The notes beneath the pieces were generated by a model, which saw only the letters and a program-made list of their open reading frames with translations, was not told where the DNA came from and searched no databases. A program made the translations under genes and the position numbers. Below, piece by piece: positions 43,326-52,579 of a stretch of 64,000 nt of DNA (positions are counted from its first letter, which is position 1; the number at the start of each line of letters is the position of its first letter). Origin of the DNA: UBA4312 sp002394635 (lineage in GTDB: Bacteria > Bacillota_I > Bacilli_A > Erysipelotrichales > Erysipelotrichaceae); the NCBI GenBank assembly GCA_946539765.1, contig CAMNHO010000005.1, positions 65,754-129,753 of the forward strand. The letters are read 5' to 3'.

Positions 43326-44654
43326 ATGAATCAATTACCATCCAGTTTTTTAAAGAATATGCAATCCTTATTAGGAAATGAATACGATGATTATATAGAT
43401 ACCTTCACAAGACCTAGAACCTATGGTTTACGTGTCAACACACACAAAATTTCCGTACAGGATTTTCTTGCCTTGTCCCCTTTTACACTGACACCAATTC
43501 CATGGACAGACAACGGTTTTTATTACGATGGAGCCGTCAATCCTGCCAAACACCCTTATTACTATGCCGGCCTCTATTATCTTCAGGAGCCTTCTGCCAT
43601 GTTTCCGGCTGCCACCTTGCCGGTCCGTCCCGGAGATCGGGTGCTGGACCTTTGTGCAGCTCCCGGTGGAAAAAGCACTGAACTGGCTGCTCGTCTGCAA
43701 GGCAAAGGCCTTTTAGTCTCTAATGATATCAGTGCATCCCGTTGTAAACCTTTATTACGGAATCTGGAGCGCTTTGGTTTTACCAATACCTTTGTATGCA
43801 GTCAGTCGCCACAAGAGCTGGCCGAACGCTTTCCTGCTTATTTTGATAAGATCTTAATCGATGCTCCCTGCTCCGGGGAAGGTATGTTCCGTAAAGATCC
43901 CTCTCTGATCAATAATTGGAATGCCGACAGCAATGACACCTACAGTTCCTTACAAAAGGAAATCGTCCATTCCGCCCTTCATATGTTGAAGCCCGGTGGC
44001 GATCTGTTGTATTCCACCTGCACCTTCAGTCCGAAAGAAAATGAAGAGGTTATCGCATATTTGCTGGAACAAGATCCTACACTTTCCTTAACGACATTGG
44101 AGCAGCCAGGATTTGAAAACGGAATCGGATTGACTGAATGTGTACGGATCTATCCGCATAAGGTAAAGGGAGAAGGCCATTTTACAGCCTTGATCCATAA
44201 AGAAGGGACATTATCCGGTTCCGGCTCTGAACAAAGAGTTTCCCTGCCGGCTGTATTGAAAGAATCATTGCCGGACATGCAGTTTCCTTTGACCGATGGA
44301 AGCTTTGAAACTATAAAAGACAAGCTGTATTTTATACCAAATATGGAGGTACAACGTAAAGGTCTTCGTTTCTTACGGACCGGTCTGTATCTGGGCGATT
44401 GTAAAAAGAACCGGTTTGAGCCTAGCCAGGCATTGGCCATGGCTTTATCACCGAATACATTTAAGACAAGCGTATCTTTTTCATCCAACGATGAAAGAGT
44501 AAAGAAATACTTAAAAGGGGAAACAATCTCCATTGACGATAAAAAGATCAAAGGATGGACATTGGTCTGTGTTGATGGCTATCCGTTAGGTTTTGGAAAA
44601 GCATCCAAAGGTATGATCAAGAACAAGCTGGATGCAGGATGGAGGATCTTATGA
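43326..44654 (+). CDS. rsmF: rRNA cytosine-5 methyltransferase, RsmF/RsmB type
   Basis: The 442-residue enzyme methylates C5 of cytosine in rRNA using SAM. The SAM loop LDLCAAPGGKS is near residue 106, the catalytic Cys motifs are DAPCSGEGMFRK and STCTFSPKENE, and the C-terminus forms the PUA-like part with VDGYPLGFGKASKGMIKN. The ATG has no ribosome site and is six bases after an extended -10. It overlaps the next gene by four bases (ATGA). The exact modified base is not deducible. Confidence 0.92.
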   Translation: MNQLPSSFLKNMQSLLGNEYDDYIDTFTRPRTYGLRVNTHKISVQDFLALSPFTLTPIPWTDNGFYYDGAVNPAKHPYYYAGLYYLQEPSAMFPAATLPVRPGDRVLDLCAAPGGKSTELAARLQGKGLLVSNDISASRCKPLLRNLERFGFTNTFVCSQSPQELAERFPAYFDKILIDAPCSGEGMFRKDPSLINNWNADSNDTYSSLQKEIVHSALHMLKPGGDLLYSTCTFSPKENEEVIAYLLEQDPTLSLTTLEQPGFENGIGLTECVRIYPHKVKGEGHFTALIHKEGTLSGSGSEQRVSLPAVLKESLPDMQFPLTDGSFETIKDKLYFIPNMEVQRKGLRFLRTGLYLGDCKKNRFEPSQALAMALSPNTFKTSVSFSSNDERVKKYLKGETISIDDKKIKGWTLVCVDGYPLGFGKASKGMIKNKLDAGWRIL

Positions 44655-45337
44655 GACTGGATAAATTTTTAGCAGATATGGGCTTTGGCACCCGTAAGGA
44701 AATCAAAAAGGCATTAAAGAAAAACCCTGTGCTCATTGATGGCAGACCTATCAAGGATGGAAGCTATCCCGTGGATGAGGATACCATCGTCTATATTGAC
44801 GACCAACCCATATCTTATATCAAATATGAGTATTACTTACTAAACAAACCCCAAGGGTATGTCTGTGCTATAACAGACAACCGCTACCCTGTCGTGATGG
44901 ATCTGATTGAAAGCTGGCGCCATGATCTGGTCCCTGTCGGGCGTCTGGATCTGGATACAGAAGGTGCGTTATTGATCACCAATGACGGCGACTTGAACCA
45001 TCGTCTGCTTTCGCCCAAGCATCATGTGCAAAAGAAATATTATGTGGAGGTAGAAAAACCTCTGCCGGCGAATGCCGGAGACCAATTCTCACAACCGATG
45101 GATCTAGGGGACTTTGTCACGCAGCCGGCAGTCTTTGAAGCCATCGATGACACCCGGGCATACCTGACGATTACCGAAGGAAAGTTCCATCAGGTCAAGC
45201 GTATGTTTGAAGCCATCGGCTGTCCGGTTACCTATCTGCGCAGAGAATCCTTTTCCATTCTCACATTGGAAGACTTGGAAACCGGGCAGTACCGGGCGTT
45301 GACAGCTAATGAAATCGAATTATTACAGAACCAATAA
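44651..45337 (+). CDS. rsuA: 16S rRNA pseudouridine synthase, RsuA family
   Basis: The 228-residue enzyme has an N-terminal S4 RNA-binding domain (MRLDKFLADMGFGTRKEI) and the RsuA catalytic core with VGRLDLDTEGALLITND, whose Asp attacks the uridine. RsuA makes pseudouridine in the small rRNA. GGAGG lies five bases before the start at 44651, which overlaps the rsmF stop, so both rRNA-modification enzymes are made together. Confidence 0.92.
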   Translation: MRLDKFLADMGFGTRKEIKKALKKNPVLIDGRPIKDGSYPVDEDTIVYIDDQPISYIKYEYYLLNKPQGYVCAITDNRYPVVMDLIESWRHDLVPVGRLDLDTEGALLITNDGDLNHRLLSPKHHVQKKYYVEVEKPLPANAGDQFSQPMDLGDFVTQPAVFEAIDDTRAYLTITEGKFHQVKRMFEAIGCPVTYLRRESFSILTLEDLETGQYRALTANEIELLQNQ

Positions 45338-45363
45338 AAAGTACGCATTTCAGCGTACTTTTA
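45336..45363. terminator. Bidirectional terminator
   Basis: AAAGTACGC, six-base loop, GCGTACTTT separates rsuA from the convergent transporter operon. Confidence 0.85.
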
Positions 45364-46167
45364 TTCTTTTGACAACAAGATCCGGTCATTATCGAGCTGC
45401 TGGCCGGCATTCTGTTCAAATTTTTCCAGTAGATCCTTCACGGTTAATCCTTCTCTGTCTTTTCCTTTGACATCAAAGACAATGCGTCCCGCATCCATCA
45501 TCAAGGTACGATTTCCCATCGTCAAAGCCTGATGCATGTTGTGGGTCACCATTAAACATGTAATCTTTCGTTCGCGGACGATCTTCTCCGTTAAGGCCAA
45601 TACCTTTTCAGCTGTAGCCGGATCCAGTGCGGCTGTATGCTCATCCAACAATAAAAGCTTTGGAGTCACCAATGTCGCCATCAACAAGGTCAACGCTTGT
45701 CTTTGTCCGCCGGATAATAAACCAACCGGATTTTTCATACGATCTTCCAGTCCCATGTCCAATAAAGCCAGCTGCTCACGGAACAGCTGTTTTTCTTTTT
45801 TGGAAATACGGCGGAATACTTCATGACGCTGTGTTCCAGCCCGAAGATACGCAACCGACAAATTTTCCTCGATGGTCATATTCGGTGCCGTTCCCATTAA
45901 CGGATCTTGAAACAGACGGCCAATGTATTTCGAACGGATATGCTCCGGTACAAATGTGATATCCTCTCCATCAAGCTCCACATACCCTTCATCGGCGATA
46001 AAACTGCCGCTGATCGCATTGAATAAAGTGGATTTACCGGCTCCGTTAGATCCGACAATGGTCGCAAAATCTCCATCTTCCAGCACCAGATTGACGCCGG
46101 TCAAAGCTTTTTTTTCATTGATAGTTCCTGGATTAAAGGTCTTATGAATGTTTTCTAGTTTCAACAT
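45361..46167 (-). CDS. trpZ: ABC transporter ATPase (TrpZ-like)
   Basis: The 268-residue ATPase has Walker A GSNGAGKST, signature LSGGQRQAL and Walker B LLLLDEHTAALDP, the last being characteristic of the tryptophan/tyrosine-type ABC systems. It powers the TrpXY importer and is the last gene of the operon, two bases after the permease. Confidence 0.9.
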   Translation of the reverse strand: MLKLENIHKTFNPGTINEKKALTGVNLVLEDGDFATIVGSNGAGKSTLFNAISGSFIADEGYVELDGEDITFVPEHIRSKYIGRLFQDPLMGTAPNMTIEENLSVAYLRAGTQRHEVFRRISKKEKQLFREQLALLDMGLEDRMKNPVGLLSGGQRQALTLLMATLVTPKLLLLDEHTAALDPATAEKVLALTEKIVRERKITCLMVTHNMHQALTMGNRTLMMDAGRIVFDVKGKDREGLTVKDLLEKFEQNAGQQLDNDRILLSKE

Positions 46168-46168
46168 T

Positions 46169-47104
46169 TTAACGGCCTCCTTTACGCATCTGTATGGCTG
46201 CCATTTGTTTGCGACGGAATTCCCACTTCGCCTTTACCTGCGGTGCAGCGATTGCCACTGCTACAATGATTGCCGATACGAGCTTGAACGCTTCGGTCGG
46301 TACATTTAAACGCAATGCCAAAGAGATGACAAACCGGTATAGACAAGAGCCTAACACCACGCAAATCACCCTACGCTTCATATTCCGATGTCCGGAAAAC
46401 GATTCTCCGATGACCAGACTGGCCAAAGCAATGGTCACCATACCGGTTCCCAGGTTGATATCACAGGAACGGTTATACAGACCAATCAGACAACCGGCCA
46501 ATGCGGTTAAAGCGCCCCCGATACATAATCCGACCGTAATGGTAAACCCAGGGTTGATACTGGAAGCACGCACCATCGCCGGACTGTCTCCGGTAGCCCG
46601 GATGGACAATCCCAAACGAGTGGATAAAAACCATAGGATCAACAAACAAATCAGTGCAATCAACACCACCAACAAGATCAATGTATTCCACTCTTTCCAG
46701 AAAGGGGAATCGCTGATTCCCTGAAACAAAGAGAAAACGGAATCTTTCCCGAAGATGGAAATATTGGAAGAGAATCCCATGATGGCCAGGTTGATGGTAT
46801 ACAGACCCGTATTAACAATAATACCGGCCAGGATGCTTTGTACCCCAAAGCGTGTCTGTAAGGTTGCGGTGATCAAACCGGAACAAATACCGGCTGCCAT
46901 AGCTGCAAACAGAGCTAAAAACGGATGGTCGGCAATGGTCACCATGGCTCCGACAGCACATCCTAATGTATAACATCCATCCGTGGACAAATCACAGATA
47001 TTCAAAATACTGAAACTGATAAATAAAGATAAGGCAACCAAAGAGTAAATCAGTCCGACCTCCAAGGCTGTCTGTATGATATTTAATGATAGTAAGCTTC
47101 CCAT
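46169..47104 (-). CDS. trpY: ABC transporter permease (TrpY-like)
   Basis: The 311-residue membrane protein has about eight or nine hydrophobic helices and a permease fold related to branched-chain amino acid permeases, with GCYTLGCAVGAM and RATGDSPAMVRASS. It forms the channel of the importer. GGAGGAAAT precedes the ATG, 49 bp after the binding-protein gene. Confidence 0.9.
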   Translation of the reverse strand: MGSLLSLNIIQTALEVGLIYSLVALSLFISFSILNICDLSTDGCYTLGCAVGAMVTIADHPFLALFAAMAAGICSGLITATLQTRFGVQSILAGIIVNTGLYTINLAIMGFSSNISIFGKDSVFSLFQGISDSPFWKEWNTLILLVVLIALICLLILWFLSTRLGLSIRATGDSPAMVRASSINPGFTITVGLCIGGALTALAGCLIGLYNRSCDINLGTGMVTIALASLVIGESFSGHRNMKRRVICVVLGSCLYRFVISLALRLNVPTEAFKLVSAIIVAVAIAAPQVKAKWEFRRKQMAAIQMRKGGR

Positions 47105-47153
47105 ATTTCCTCCAGGTCAAGAGTCCGACGGGTTTGACCGCCGGATCTTTGTC

Positions 47154-48206
47154 TTATTCAAATTCTTCAGCTGTAACGGTTTCTACCACCGAAGTACACA
47201 ACGGTTCAAAGGCGGTCTTGATTTCTTCCAGATCCAAGCCGAGCTTTTCACAAACTTCCGTATTGATGGTTGCGATTCCGTTATCAAAGGTGCGCACACC
47301 CATGGTAGCCGGATCAGCTCCATCTACCAGGATCTCCACAACCATATCCGCGGTTTCTTTTCCCAGGTTGGCATAGTCTACACCATAGCCCACAAAAGAA
47401 CCATTTAACGCAAAGGAATCCGCACCACAATAATGTGGAATACCGGCATCCGCCAGTTTTTCATAGATGGCTAATTCAGCGGTCATCACGGTATTATCCG
47501 TTGGTGTAAAGATGGCGTCGACCTTTTCTGCAACCAGCGCATCGGCAGCCGAGGACACCTCATCCGTTGTCGTACCTGTCTTTTCGATATATTTAATTCC
47601 TTTTTCATCCAGATATTTCTTAGCATCCTCAATCGGTTTTTCACTAGCAGACTCACTTTTTGAATATAAAAGACCTACATATTCTGTATCTGGATTGGCT
47701 GCCAACATCAAATCCAAGACTGCCTCTGTATTCAAGGCATCGCTGGTTCCGGTAATATTGCCTCCCGGTTTCTCCATGCTTTCCACCAGTCCGGCACCTT
47801 CCGGATCAGAAGCGGCCGCAAAGACGATCGGAATATCCTTTCCATCGGTCGAAGCCTGCATGATCTGTGCTGTCGGTGTGGCAATCGGAATAATGATATC
47901 CACTTCATCCGTAATCAGCTCATCGGCAATCTGGTTTAAAACACTGCCGTCTGCCTGTCCATTGTATGTATAATCTTTATAATCAAAGGTGACACCTAAT
48001 TCTTTACCCTTGGCATCCAGTTCCTTTTCAATATTCTTTTCAATCTGATTCAAAGAAGCATCATCCACATATTGAACAATTCCCACTTTATATACCTTAT
48101 CGGAATTATTCGCATTACTATCCGAAGAACCACCACAAGCACTCATCCCTAATGTCATCGCTCCGGCCAATCCCAGAGACACCATCTTTTTCATCAACTG
48201 ATTCAT
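47154..48206 (-). CDS. trpX: ABC transporter substrate-binding lipoprotein (TrpX-like)
   Basis: The 350-residue lipoprotein has a signal peptide with lipobox MSAC and belongs to the ABC_sub_bind family (PF04392), known for tryptophan and tyrosine uptake. Its start at 48206 follows a GGGAGGAGGAG site. The gene lies after a T-box leader with a Trp codon, which strongly supports tryptophan import. It heads the trpXYZ operon. Confidence 0.92.
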   Translation of the reverse strand: MNQLMKKMVSLGLAGAMTLGMSACGGSSDSNANNSDKVYKVGIVQYVDDASLNQIEKNIEKELDAKGKELGVTFDYKDYTYNGQADGSVLNQIADELITDEVDIIIPIATPTAQIMQASTDGKDIPIVFAAASDPEGAGLVESMEKPGGNITGTSDALNTEAVLDLMLAANPDTEYVGLLYSKSESASEKPIEDAKKYLDEKGIKYIEKTGTTTDEVSSAADALVAEKVDAIFTPTDNTVMTAELAIYEKLADAGIPHYCGADSFALNGSFVGYGVDYANLGKETADMVVEILVDGADPATMGVRTFDNGIATINTEVCEKLGLDLEEIKTAFEPLCTSVVETVTAEEFE

Positions 48207-48221
48207 TGTTTCTCCTCCTCC

Positions 48222-48484
48222 CAAAATAAAAAAGCAGCCCATCCCTTGGGACAAAAGCTGCTTACTTCTGCGGTACCACCCAAATTGACATCTATGATGC
48301 CCACTCTTTTCTTACATCTTCCAATGCTTCCCCGATTGATAACGGATGGGTTTCCCGTCAACATCTACTAATTTCTGTTCAATGCGCCCTTAGAAGTCCA
48401 TTCACCAAAACATCCCCGCTCCGTTTCCATCCCCGGGAGCTTTCTATCCGGTACCGTTCCGGTTACTTCTCTTCCTCATAGGTT
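48222..48484 (-). promoter_or_regulatory. T-box riboswitch, tryptophan specifier
   Basis: On the minus strand the T-box sequence GGGTGGTACCGC lies at 48281-48270. Stem I base strands are AGAAGT (48470-48465) and ACTTCT (48397-48392), and the specifier loop just before ACTTCT reads GTGAATGG with TGG (Trp) at 48400-48398. A terminator AAGCAGC / GCTGCTT (48263-48232) with a T-run precedes trpX. Uncharged tRNA-Trp should turn on the operon. Confidence 0.92.
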
Positions 48485-48490
48485 TAGAAA

Positions 48491-48519
48491 ATTATACCAT
48501 GCACTTTTTTTATGTTCAA
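48491..48519 (-). promoter_or_regulatory. Promoter of the T-box leader
   Basis: On the minus strand TTGAAC (48519-48514) and TATAAT (48496-48491) are 17 bases apart. Confidence 0.8.
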
Positions 48520-48546
48520 GGCAGTTAAATGTTTTTATCAAAGTGT

Positions 48547-50187
48547 TTACACTGTTTCTCTTTTCCGCAATACCTCTATCACCAGAATCAATAACACAAA
48601 GGTAATCGGTGTGGCTATGACGGCCAGATTTCCCTTTGTAATATATCCAAGAATGCCGGCAATGAGATAGCCCACAGCGGAAACAGCAGCCACTGTAAAC
48701 GCATAAGGCATCTGGGTCGTGACATGATTGATATGATTCGATTGTGCTCCGGCGCTGGACATAATCGTTGTATCCGAAATCGGCGAACAATGGTCACCAC
48801 AGACGGCTCCCGATAAACAGGCCGCAATCGAGATCACCAGCATCGTATAGAACCCGGAGAATACTGAACAAACGATTGGAATCAATATAGTGAACGTTCC
48901 CCAGCTCGTTCCAGTCGAGAAGGCCAGGAATACCGATACTAAAAAGATGATACATGGTAAGAACATCTGCAATGAACCGGCAGACGCCTCAACCACTCCA
49001 TGGATATAATCGGCAGCCCCCAGCATGCCGGTGACACCGGACAAATTCCAAGATAAGATCAAAATGATCATCGGCGCACACATAGACCGGAAGCCGGCCG
49101 GCAGACAATCCATAAAATCCTGGAAGGACATCACATCCCGGATCATATAAAGAACAAAGGTCACGATCAATGTAAAGAGACTTCCAAATACCAGACCTCT
49201 GGCAGAATCTGCATTCGCAAACGCATTAATGAAGGTTTCCCCGTTAAAGAATCCACCGGTATAGAGGATCCCGATAATGCCGCTGACAATCAAGGTCACC
49301 ACCGGAATGATCAGGTTGGATACTTTTCCATCTGTTTTTTCGTTGGCATCCACTTCGCTGTATGGAGGTTCCCCGCTAGTAAACAGATCCCCTTTTAACG
49401 CATTGTCCTCATGCAGTTTCATAGGACCATAATCAAATTGTTTCCATGTGATATAGACCATCATCACGATTGTCGTCAACGCATATAAGTTATATGGAAT
49501 GGTTTCAATAAACATCTTGAATCCATTGATATGAAATTGTGAAGGAACCGCATAGGTCACAGCGGCTGCCCAGCAGGATACCGGTGCTATGATACAAATT
49601 GGTGCTGCCGTCGCATCCAGTAAATAAGCCAGTTTAGCACGTGATACATTATGACGATCGGTAATCGGACGCATCACTGAGCCTACGGTCATACAGTTGA
49701 ATCCATCATCGACAAAGATCAATAAACCAAGCAGGATGGTTGCCAATTGCGCTCCTCTTCGATTTTTGATATGTTGATCTGCCCAGCGCCCAAATGCCAA
49801 TGCACTGCCCGATTTATTCAGAATGACCACAATGCCACCTAATATTGTCACAAACACTAGAATGCTGGCATGGGAGATATCCGCAAGATTGGTCACCAGA
49901 CCCCCTTCGCTGTACATCATCGTATTCAACGCAAGCTCCAGGTTCCCGTTGGCGAACAGCAAGGCACCTACCACAATACCGACAAATAAAGCACTGTATA
50001 CTTCCTTGGTAATCAATGCCAGCGTAATCGCAACCACCGGTGGTAATAAGGCCAGGATCGTGCCGTTAGCTAGTGACACGTAGCCCTCCCCAGCTGTTCC
50101 GGTTGTCTGTGTTGTCACCCAGGCCAGACCGATCATTGTCACGAGAAAGCATACGAAAAGGATCCGAATTCCATTCTTTTTCTTCAT
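48547..50187 (-). CDS. nhaC: Na+/H+ antiporter NhaC family protein
   Basis: The 546-residue membrane protein has about twelve hydrophobic helices, with TWGTFTIL, CGDHCSPISDTT and FVDDGFNCMTVGSVM typical of NhaC-type transporters. It would exchange sodium for protons or, as in some relatives, organic acids. The GGGAGGGATGATGTT site supports the start. It ends 28 bp before the trp T-box promoter and is transcribed alone. Confidence 0.88.
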   Translation of the reverse strand: MKKKNGIRILFVCFLVTMIGLAWVTTQTTGTAGEGYVSLANGTILALLPPVVAITLALITKEVYSALFVGIVVGALLFANGNLELALNTMMYSEGGLVTNLADISHASILVFVTILGGIVVILNKSGSALAFGRWADQHIKNRRGAQLATILLGLLIFVDDGFNCMTVGSVMRPITDRHNVSRAKLAYLLDATAAPICIIAPVSCWAAAVTYAVPSQFHINGFKMFIETIPYNLYALTTIVMMVYITWKQFDYGPMKLHEDNALKGDLFTSGEPPYSEVDANEKTDGKVSNLIIPVVTLIVSGIIGILYTGGFFNGETFINAFANADSARGLVFGSLFTLIVTFVLYMIRDVMSFQDFMDCLPAGFRSMCAPMIILILSWNLSGVTGMLGAADYIHGVVEASAGSLQMFLPCIIFLVSVFLAFSTGTSWGTFTILIPIVCSVFSGFYTMLVISIAACLSGAVCGDHCSPISDTTIMSSAGAQSNHINHVTTQMPYAFTVAAVSAVGYLIAGILGYITKGNLAVIATPITFVLLILVIEVLRKRETV

Positions 50188-50269
50188 AACATCATCCCTC
50201 CCGTTTTTTGTTATTGTATCAAAAAAAGCATATGATTTCTCTTCATACGCATCTATATTTAATGATTTA

Positions 50270-51262
50270 TTAATAAATCTTCAAAATTGTTTTCCCTTTA
50301 GATCCTCCGGAAGCTACTTTCTGTAATGCCTGATCCACTTCATCCAAAGAGAATACACCATCTACGGATGTTTCAAAAGGACGGGCCCGATACAAATCTG
50401 ATACTTTTTCCAATCCTTTACCATCCTCATGTACAAAGAGAAAGAAATACTTCTGCTTTCTCATGGCTGCCATCTTGTCATATTTTCTGCCCGCTATTGT
50501 AAATAAGCCCCTTTTCACAAAAGACAGATTACTTCGTACGGCAAATTCTCCATTTGGCAAGCCCCGTAATGAAACCAGGTTTCCCCCTTCTTTCAGGATG
50601 CTGAATTGGCGTTCCAATTCCTTTTCGCCCAATGTGTCAAGAACATGATCCACATCCGATAATACTTCTGTATAATCGGTTTTCTTATAATCAATAAACT
50701 GATCTGCCCCTAAACGTTTGATTCTTTCTTCATTCGCCCCGTTTCCATTGGTAATAACGGTCAATCCATAGCTCTTGGCAATCGGAATAGCCATCGCTCC
50801 CAGACTGCCGGTCCCTCCGGAAATAAAGATCGTTTCCTTTTCCTTCGGCTTCATCAGATCCAAAGCCTGAACCGCTGTTAAGGCAGTCAAAGGAATCGTC
50901 GCCGCTTGTTCATCGCTCAACTGTTCAGGTACTTTGGCAACCGCCCGATAATCAACGGCTGCATATTGCGCAAAAGCACCGATCCGGTTTAAAGGCATTC
51001 TTCCGTAAACCCGGTCTCCGATCTGAAACCCTTTTACATAAGTCCCCAGCCTTTCGATTGTCCCGACAAACTCATTTCCCATTACCAAAGGCATGGAATA
51101 AGGTACGATCAAATTCACTTCTTTATGGATGATCATATTGTCCAAAGGATTAACACCCGCTGTATGGATCTTCACCAAAATATCATGGGGACCCATTTTC
51201 GGCATTTCTACTTCTTTTACAACGACATCTTTATGATAGTTTTCTAATATTGCTGCTTTCAT
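50270..51262 (-). CDS. NADPH:quinone reductase-like oxidoreductase (zinc-free MDR)
   Basis: The 330-residue medium-chain reductase has an N-terminal GroES-like domain with AGVNPLDNMI and a NADPH loop SGGTGSLGAMAI, and lacks the catalytic zinc residues. Relatives reduce quinones and reactive enals. It overlaps the Rrf2 gene by four bases and completes a stress-type operon with the nitroreductase. Confidence 0.9.
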   Translation of the reverse strand: MKAAILENYHKDVVVKEVEMPKMGPHDILVKIHTAGVNPLDNMIIHKEVNLIVPYSMPLVMGNEFVGTIERLGTYVKGFQIGDRVYGRMPLNRIGAFAQYAAVDYRAVAKVPEQLSDEQAATIPLTALTAVQALDLMKPKEKETIFISGGTGSLGAMAIPIAKSYGLTVITNGNGANEERIKRLGADQFIDYKKTDYTEVLSDVDHVLDTLGEKELERQFSILKEGGNLVSLRGLPNGEFAVRSNLSFVKRGLFTIAGRKYDKMAAMRKQKYFFLFVHEDGKGLEKVSDLYRARPFETSVDGVFSLDEVDQALQKVASGGSKGKTILKIY

Positions 51263-51687
51263 GCTTCCTTTTCAATCTCCTTTCTCATTTTATTCATACA
51301 ATCCCGTAATGTGGTTTTCTGCATTTCCTGATATGCTTTTCTCTCAATATCCGCAAAGGTATCTTCCAATACCGGTCGGATATGCCGACCTACAATGCAT
51401 TCATCATTAGGATTCTGGTGCAGATCAAACAAATGCACCCTGTCTGTTTCATAAATACTTTGATAAATCTGGTACAAAGTCAGTTGCTCCGGTGCCATAT
51501 TCAAGCGAAATCCAGCCGCTCCCTGCCGGCTTTGGATGATTCCTTTTTTCTTCAATAAAGACGTTAGCTTTCGAATATAACTAGCATTGGTTCCTACACT
51601 ATGTGCAATCTGCTGCGAAGACATCGGTGTTTCGGATTCCGAGATCAATATCAGCGTATGCACGGCACTTGAAAATCGCGCGTCCAT
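51259..51687 (-). CDS. Rrf2-family transcriptional regulator (YwnA-like)
   Basis: The 142-residue protein has the Rrf2 winged helix (SSAVHTLILIS, VGTNASYIRKL, QGAAGFRL). Only one Cys (ECIVG) remains near the usual cluster site, so it should not bind an Fe-S cluster; a thiol switch is possible. It lies between the nitroreductase and reductase genes and likely represses them through the palindrome at 52503-52527. Confidence 0.88.
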   Translation of the reverse strand: MDARFSSAVHTLILISESETPMSSQQIAHSVGTNASYIRKLTSLLKKKGIIQSRQGAAGFRLNMAPEQLTLYQIYQSIYETDRVHLFDLHQNPNDECIVGRHIRPVLEDTFADIERKAYQEMQKTTLRDCMNKMRKEIEKEA

Positions 51688-52490
51688 TAGGCTACCTCAT
51701 AGGTCATGATATATTCCATCATCTCGGCTGTTTCCAGCTGTGGATCTTCTTTCATAAAAGATCCCTTCTGATCCATTCCGATTTCAAAATGACACAACGC
51801 AATCCCCAGATCGACTTTCTGGATGTCTCCTAACGGGCTGTCCTTCATAGACTTCATTTCATAGAAATGTACCTTATTGTCCTTTACAATGGCCCGCCAT
51901 GGTTGTTTGTTGGTTGCCGATGGCGCCCAACGTACCAGTTCCAAAGCTTCCGCAAACAATCCCGCTTTTTCCGGCACTAATCCTTTGCCATACTCTTCGT
52001 CAAAGAAAAGCTGATCAAAGGCAATCCGGTCATCTGATTTCATGCCCTTACGCATCAGATTTTCCCGAATAGAACGCTTTTTTGCCGGATAACCGATGGG
52101 ACTGGCTACCGGCATCACTTCATCGGGCTGAACATCCATCGCTGTTTCAAAGGCATCACGACTTAAAGAAGCTGCCAGCATTACCGTTCCGATCCCCAAT
52201 GATAACGCGTACAGGCACGCCTTCTCAAAGCTGTATCCCAATGCCAGTTCATAACCTGGTATTCGTTTGGCCTTGGCTGCCATATACAGATTGGTTCCTA
52301 GCACGACCGGACTGGACAAACGATACGCATCCGCCTCCAATAAACGAAATGTCACCGGCACATTAAAGGGATTAGACATTTCCTGGACATAAGTTTCCAG
52401 ATTCTTTTTATCTTCCTGAGTCAATTCTCTTCCATCAAAAGTACGAACACTCTTTCTTTTCTTAATACACTCTTTCATCGAATAGGTCAT
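51687..52490 (-). CDS. Nitroreductase family protein (TM1586-like)
   Basis: The 267-residue flavoprotein is of the longer nitroreductase type, with IRKRKSVRTFDGREL-like start, FMN-binding positions and RWAPSATNKQPWR near residue 183. It would use FMN and NAD(P)H on quinones, nitro compounds or others. It is the first gene of the operon, next to Rrf2, with one base of overlap. Confidence 0.85.
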   Translation of the reverse strand: MTYSMKECIKKRKSVRTFDGRELTQEDKKNLETYVQEMSNPFNVPVTFRLLEADAYRLSSPVVLGTNLYMAAKAKRIPGYELALGYSFEKACLYALSLGIGTVMLAASLSRDAFETAMDVQPDEVMPVASPIGYPAKKRSIRENLMRKGMKSDDRIAFDQLFFDEEYGKGLVPEKAGLFAEALELVRWAPSATNKQPWRAIVKDNKVHFYEMKSMKDSPLGDIQKVDLGIALCHFEIGMDQKGSFMKEDPQLETAEMMEYIMTYEVA

Positions 52491-52502
52491 AATACACCTC
52501 CT

Positions 52503-52527
52503 ACTTGTATCACTTATTGATACAAGT
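52503..52527. promoter_or_regulatory. Perfect 10-bp inverted repeat, likely Rrf2 operator
   Basis: ACTTGTATCA, five bases, TGATACAAGT. It overlaps the last part of the -10 box (52525-52530) and reaches the ribosome-site region of the nitroreductase gene. Confidence 0.75.
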
Positions 52528-52553
52528 TAACCTATTCCTTTTCTTTTTGTCAA
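52525..52553 (-). promoter_or_regulatory. Promoter of the nitroreductase-Rrf2 operon
   Basis: On the minus strand TTGACA (52553-52548) and TTAACT (52530-52525) are 17 bases apart. Confidence 0.65.
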
Positions 52554-52579
52554 ATAAAAAGAAGAGACGTATCTCTTCT
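52554..52579 (-). terminator. Terminator of the YcxB-like gene
   Basis: AGAAGAGA, four-base loop, TCTCTTCT, then TTTTTATTTG on the minus strand. It overlaps the stop codon by two bases. Confidence 0.75.

Noticed and set aside
48476..48790. Minus-strand frame reading from inside nhaC into the T-box promoter region
   Set aside because: It is a shadow of nhaC and the leader; no start signal.
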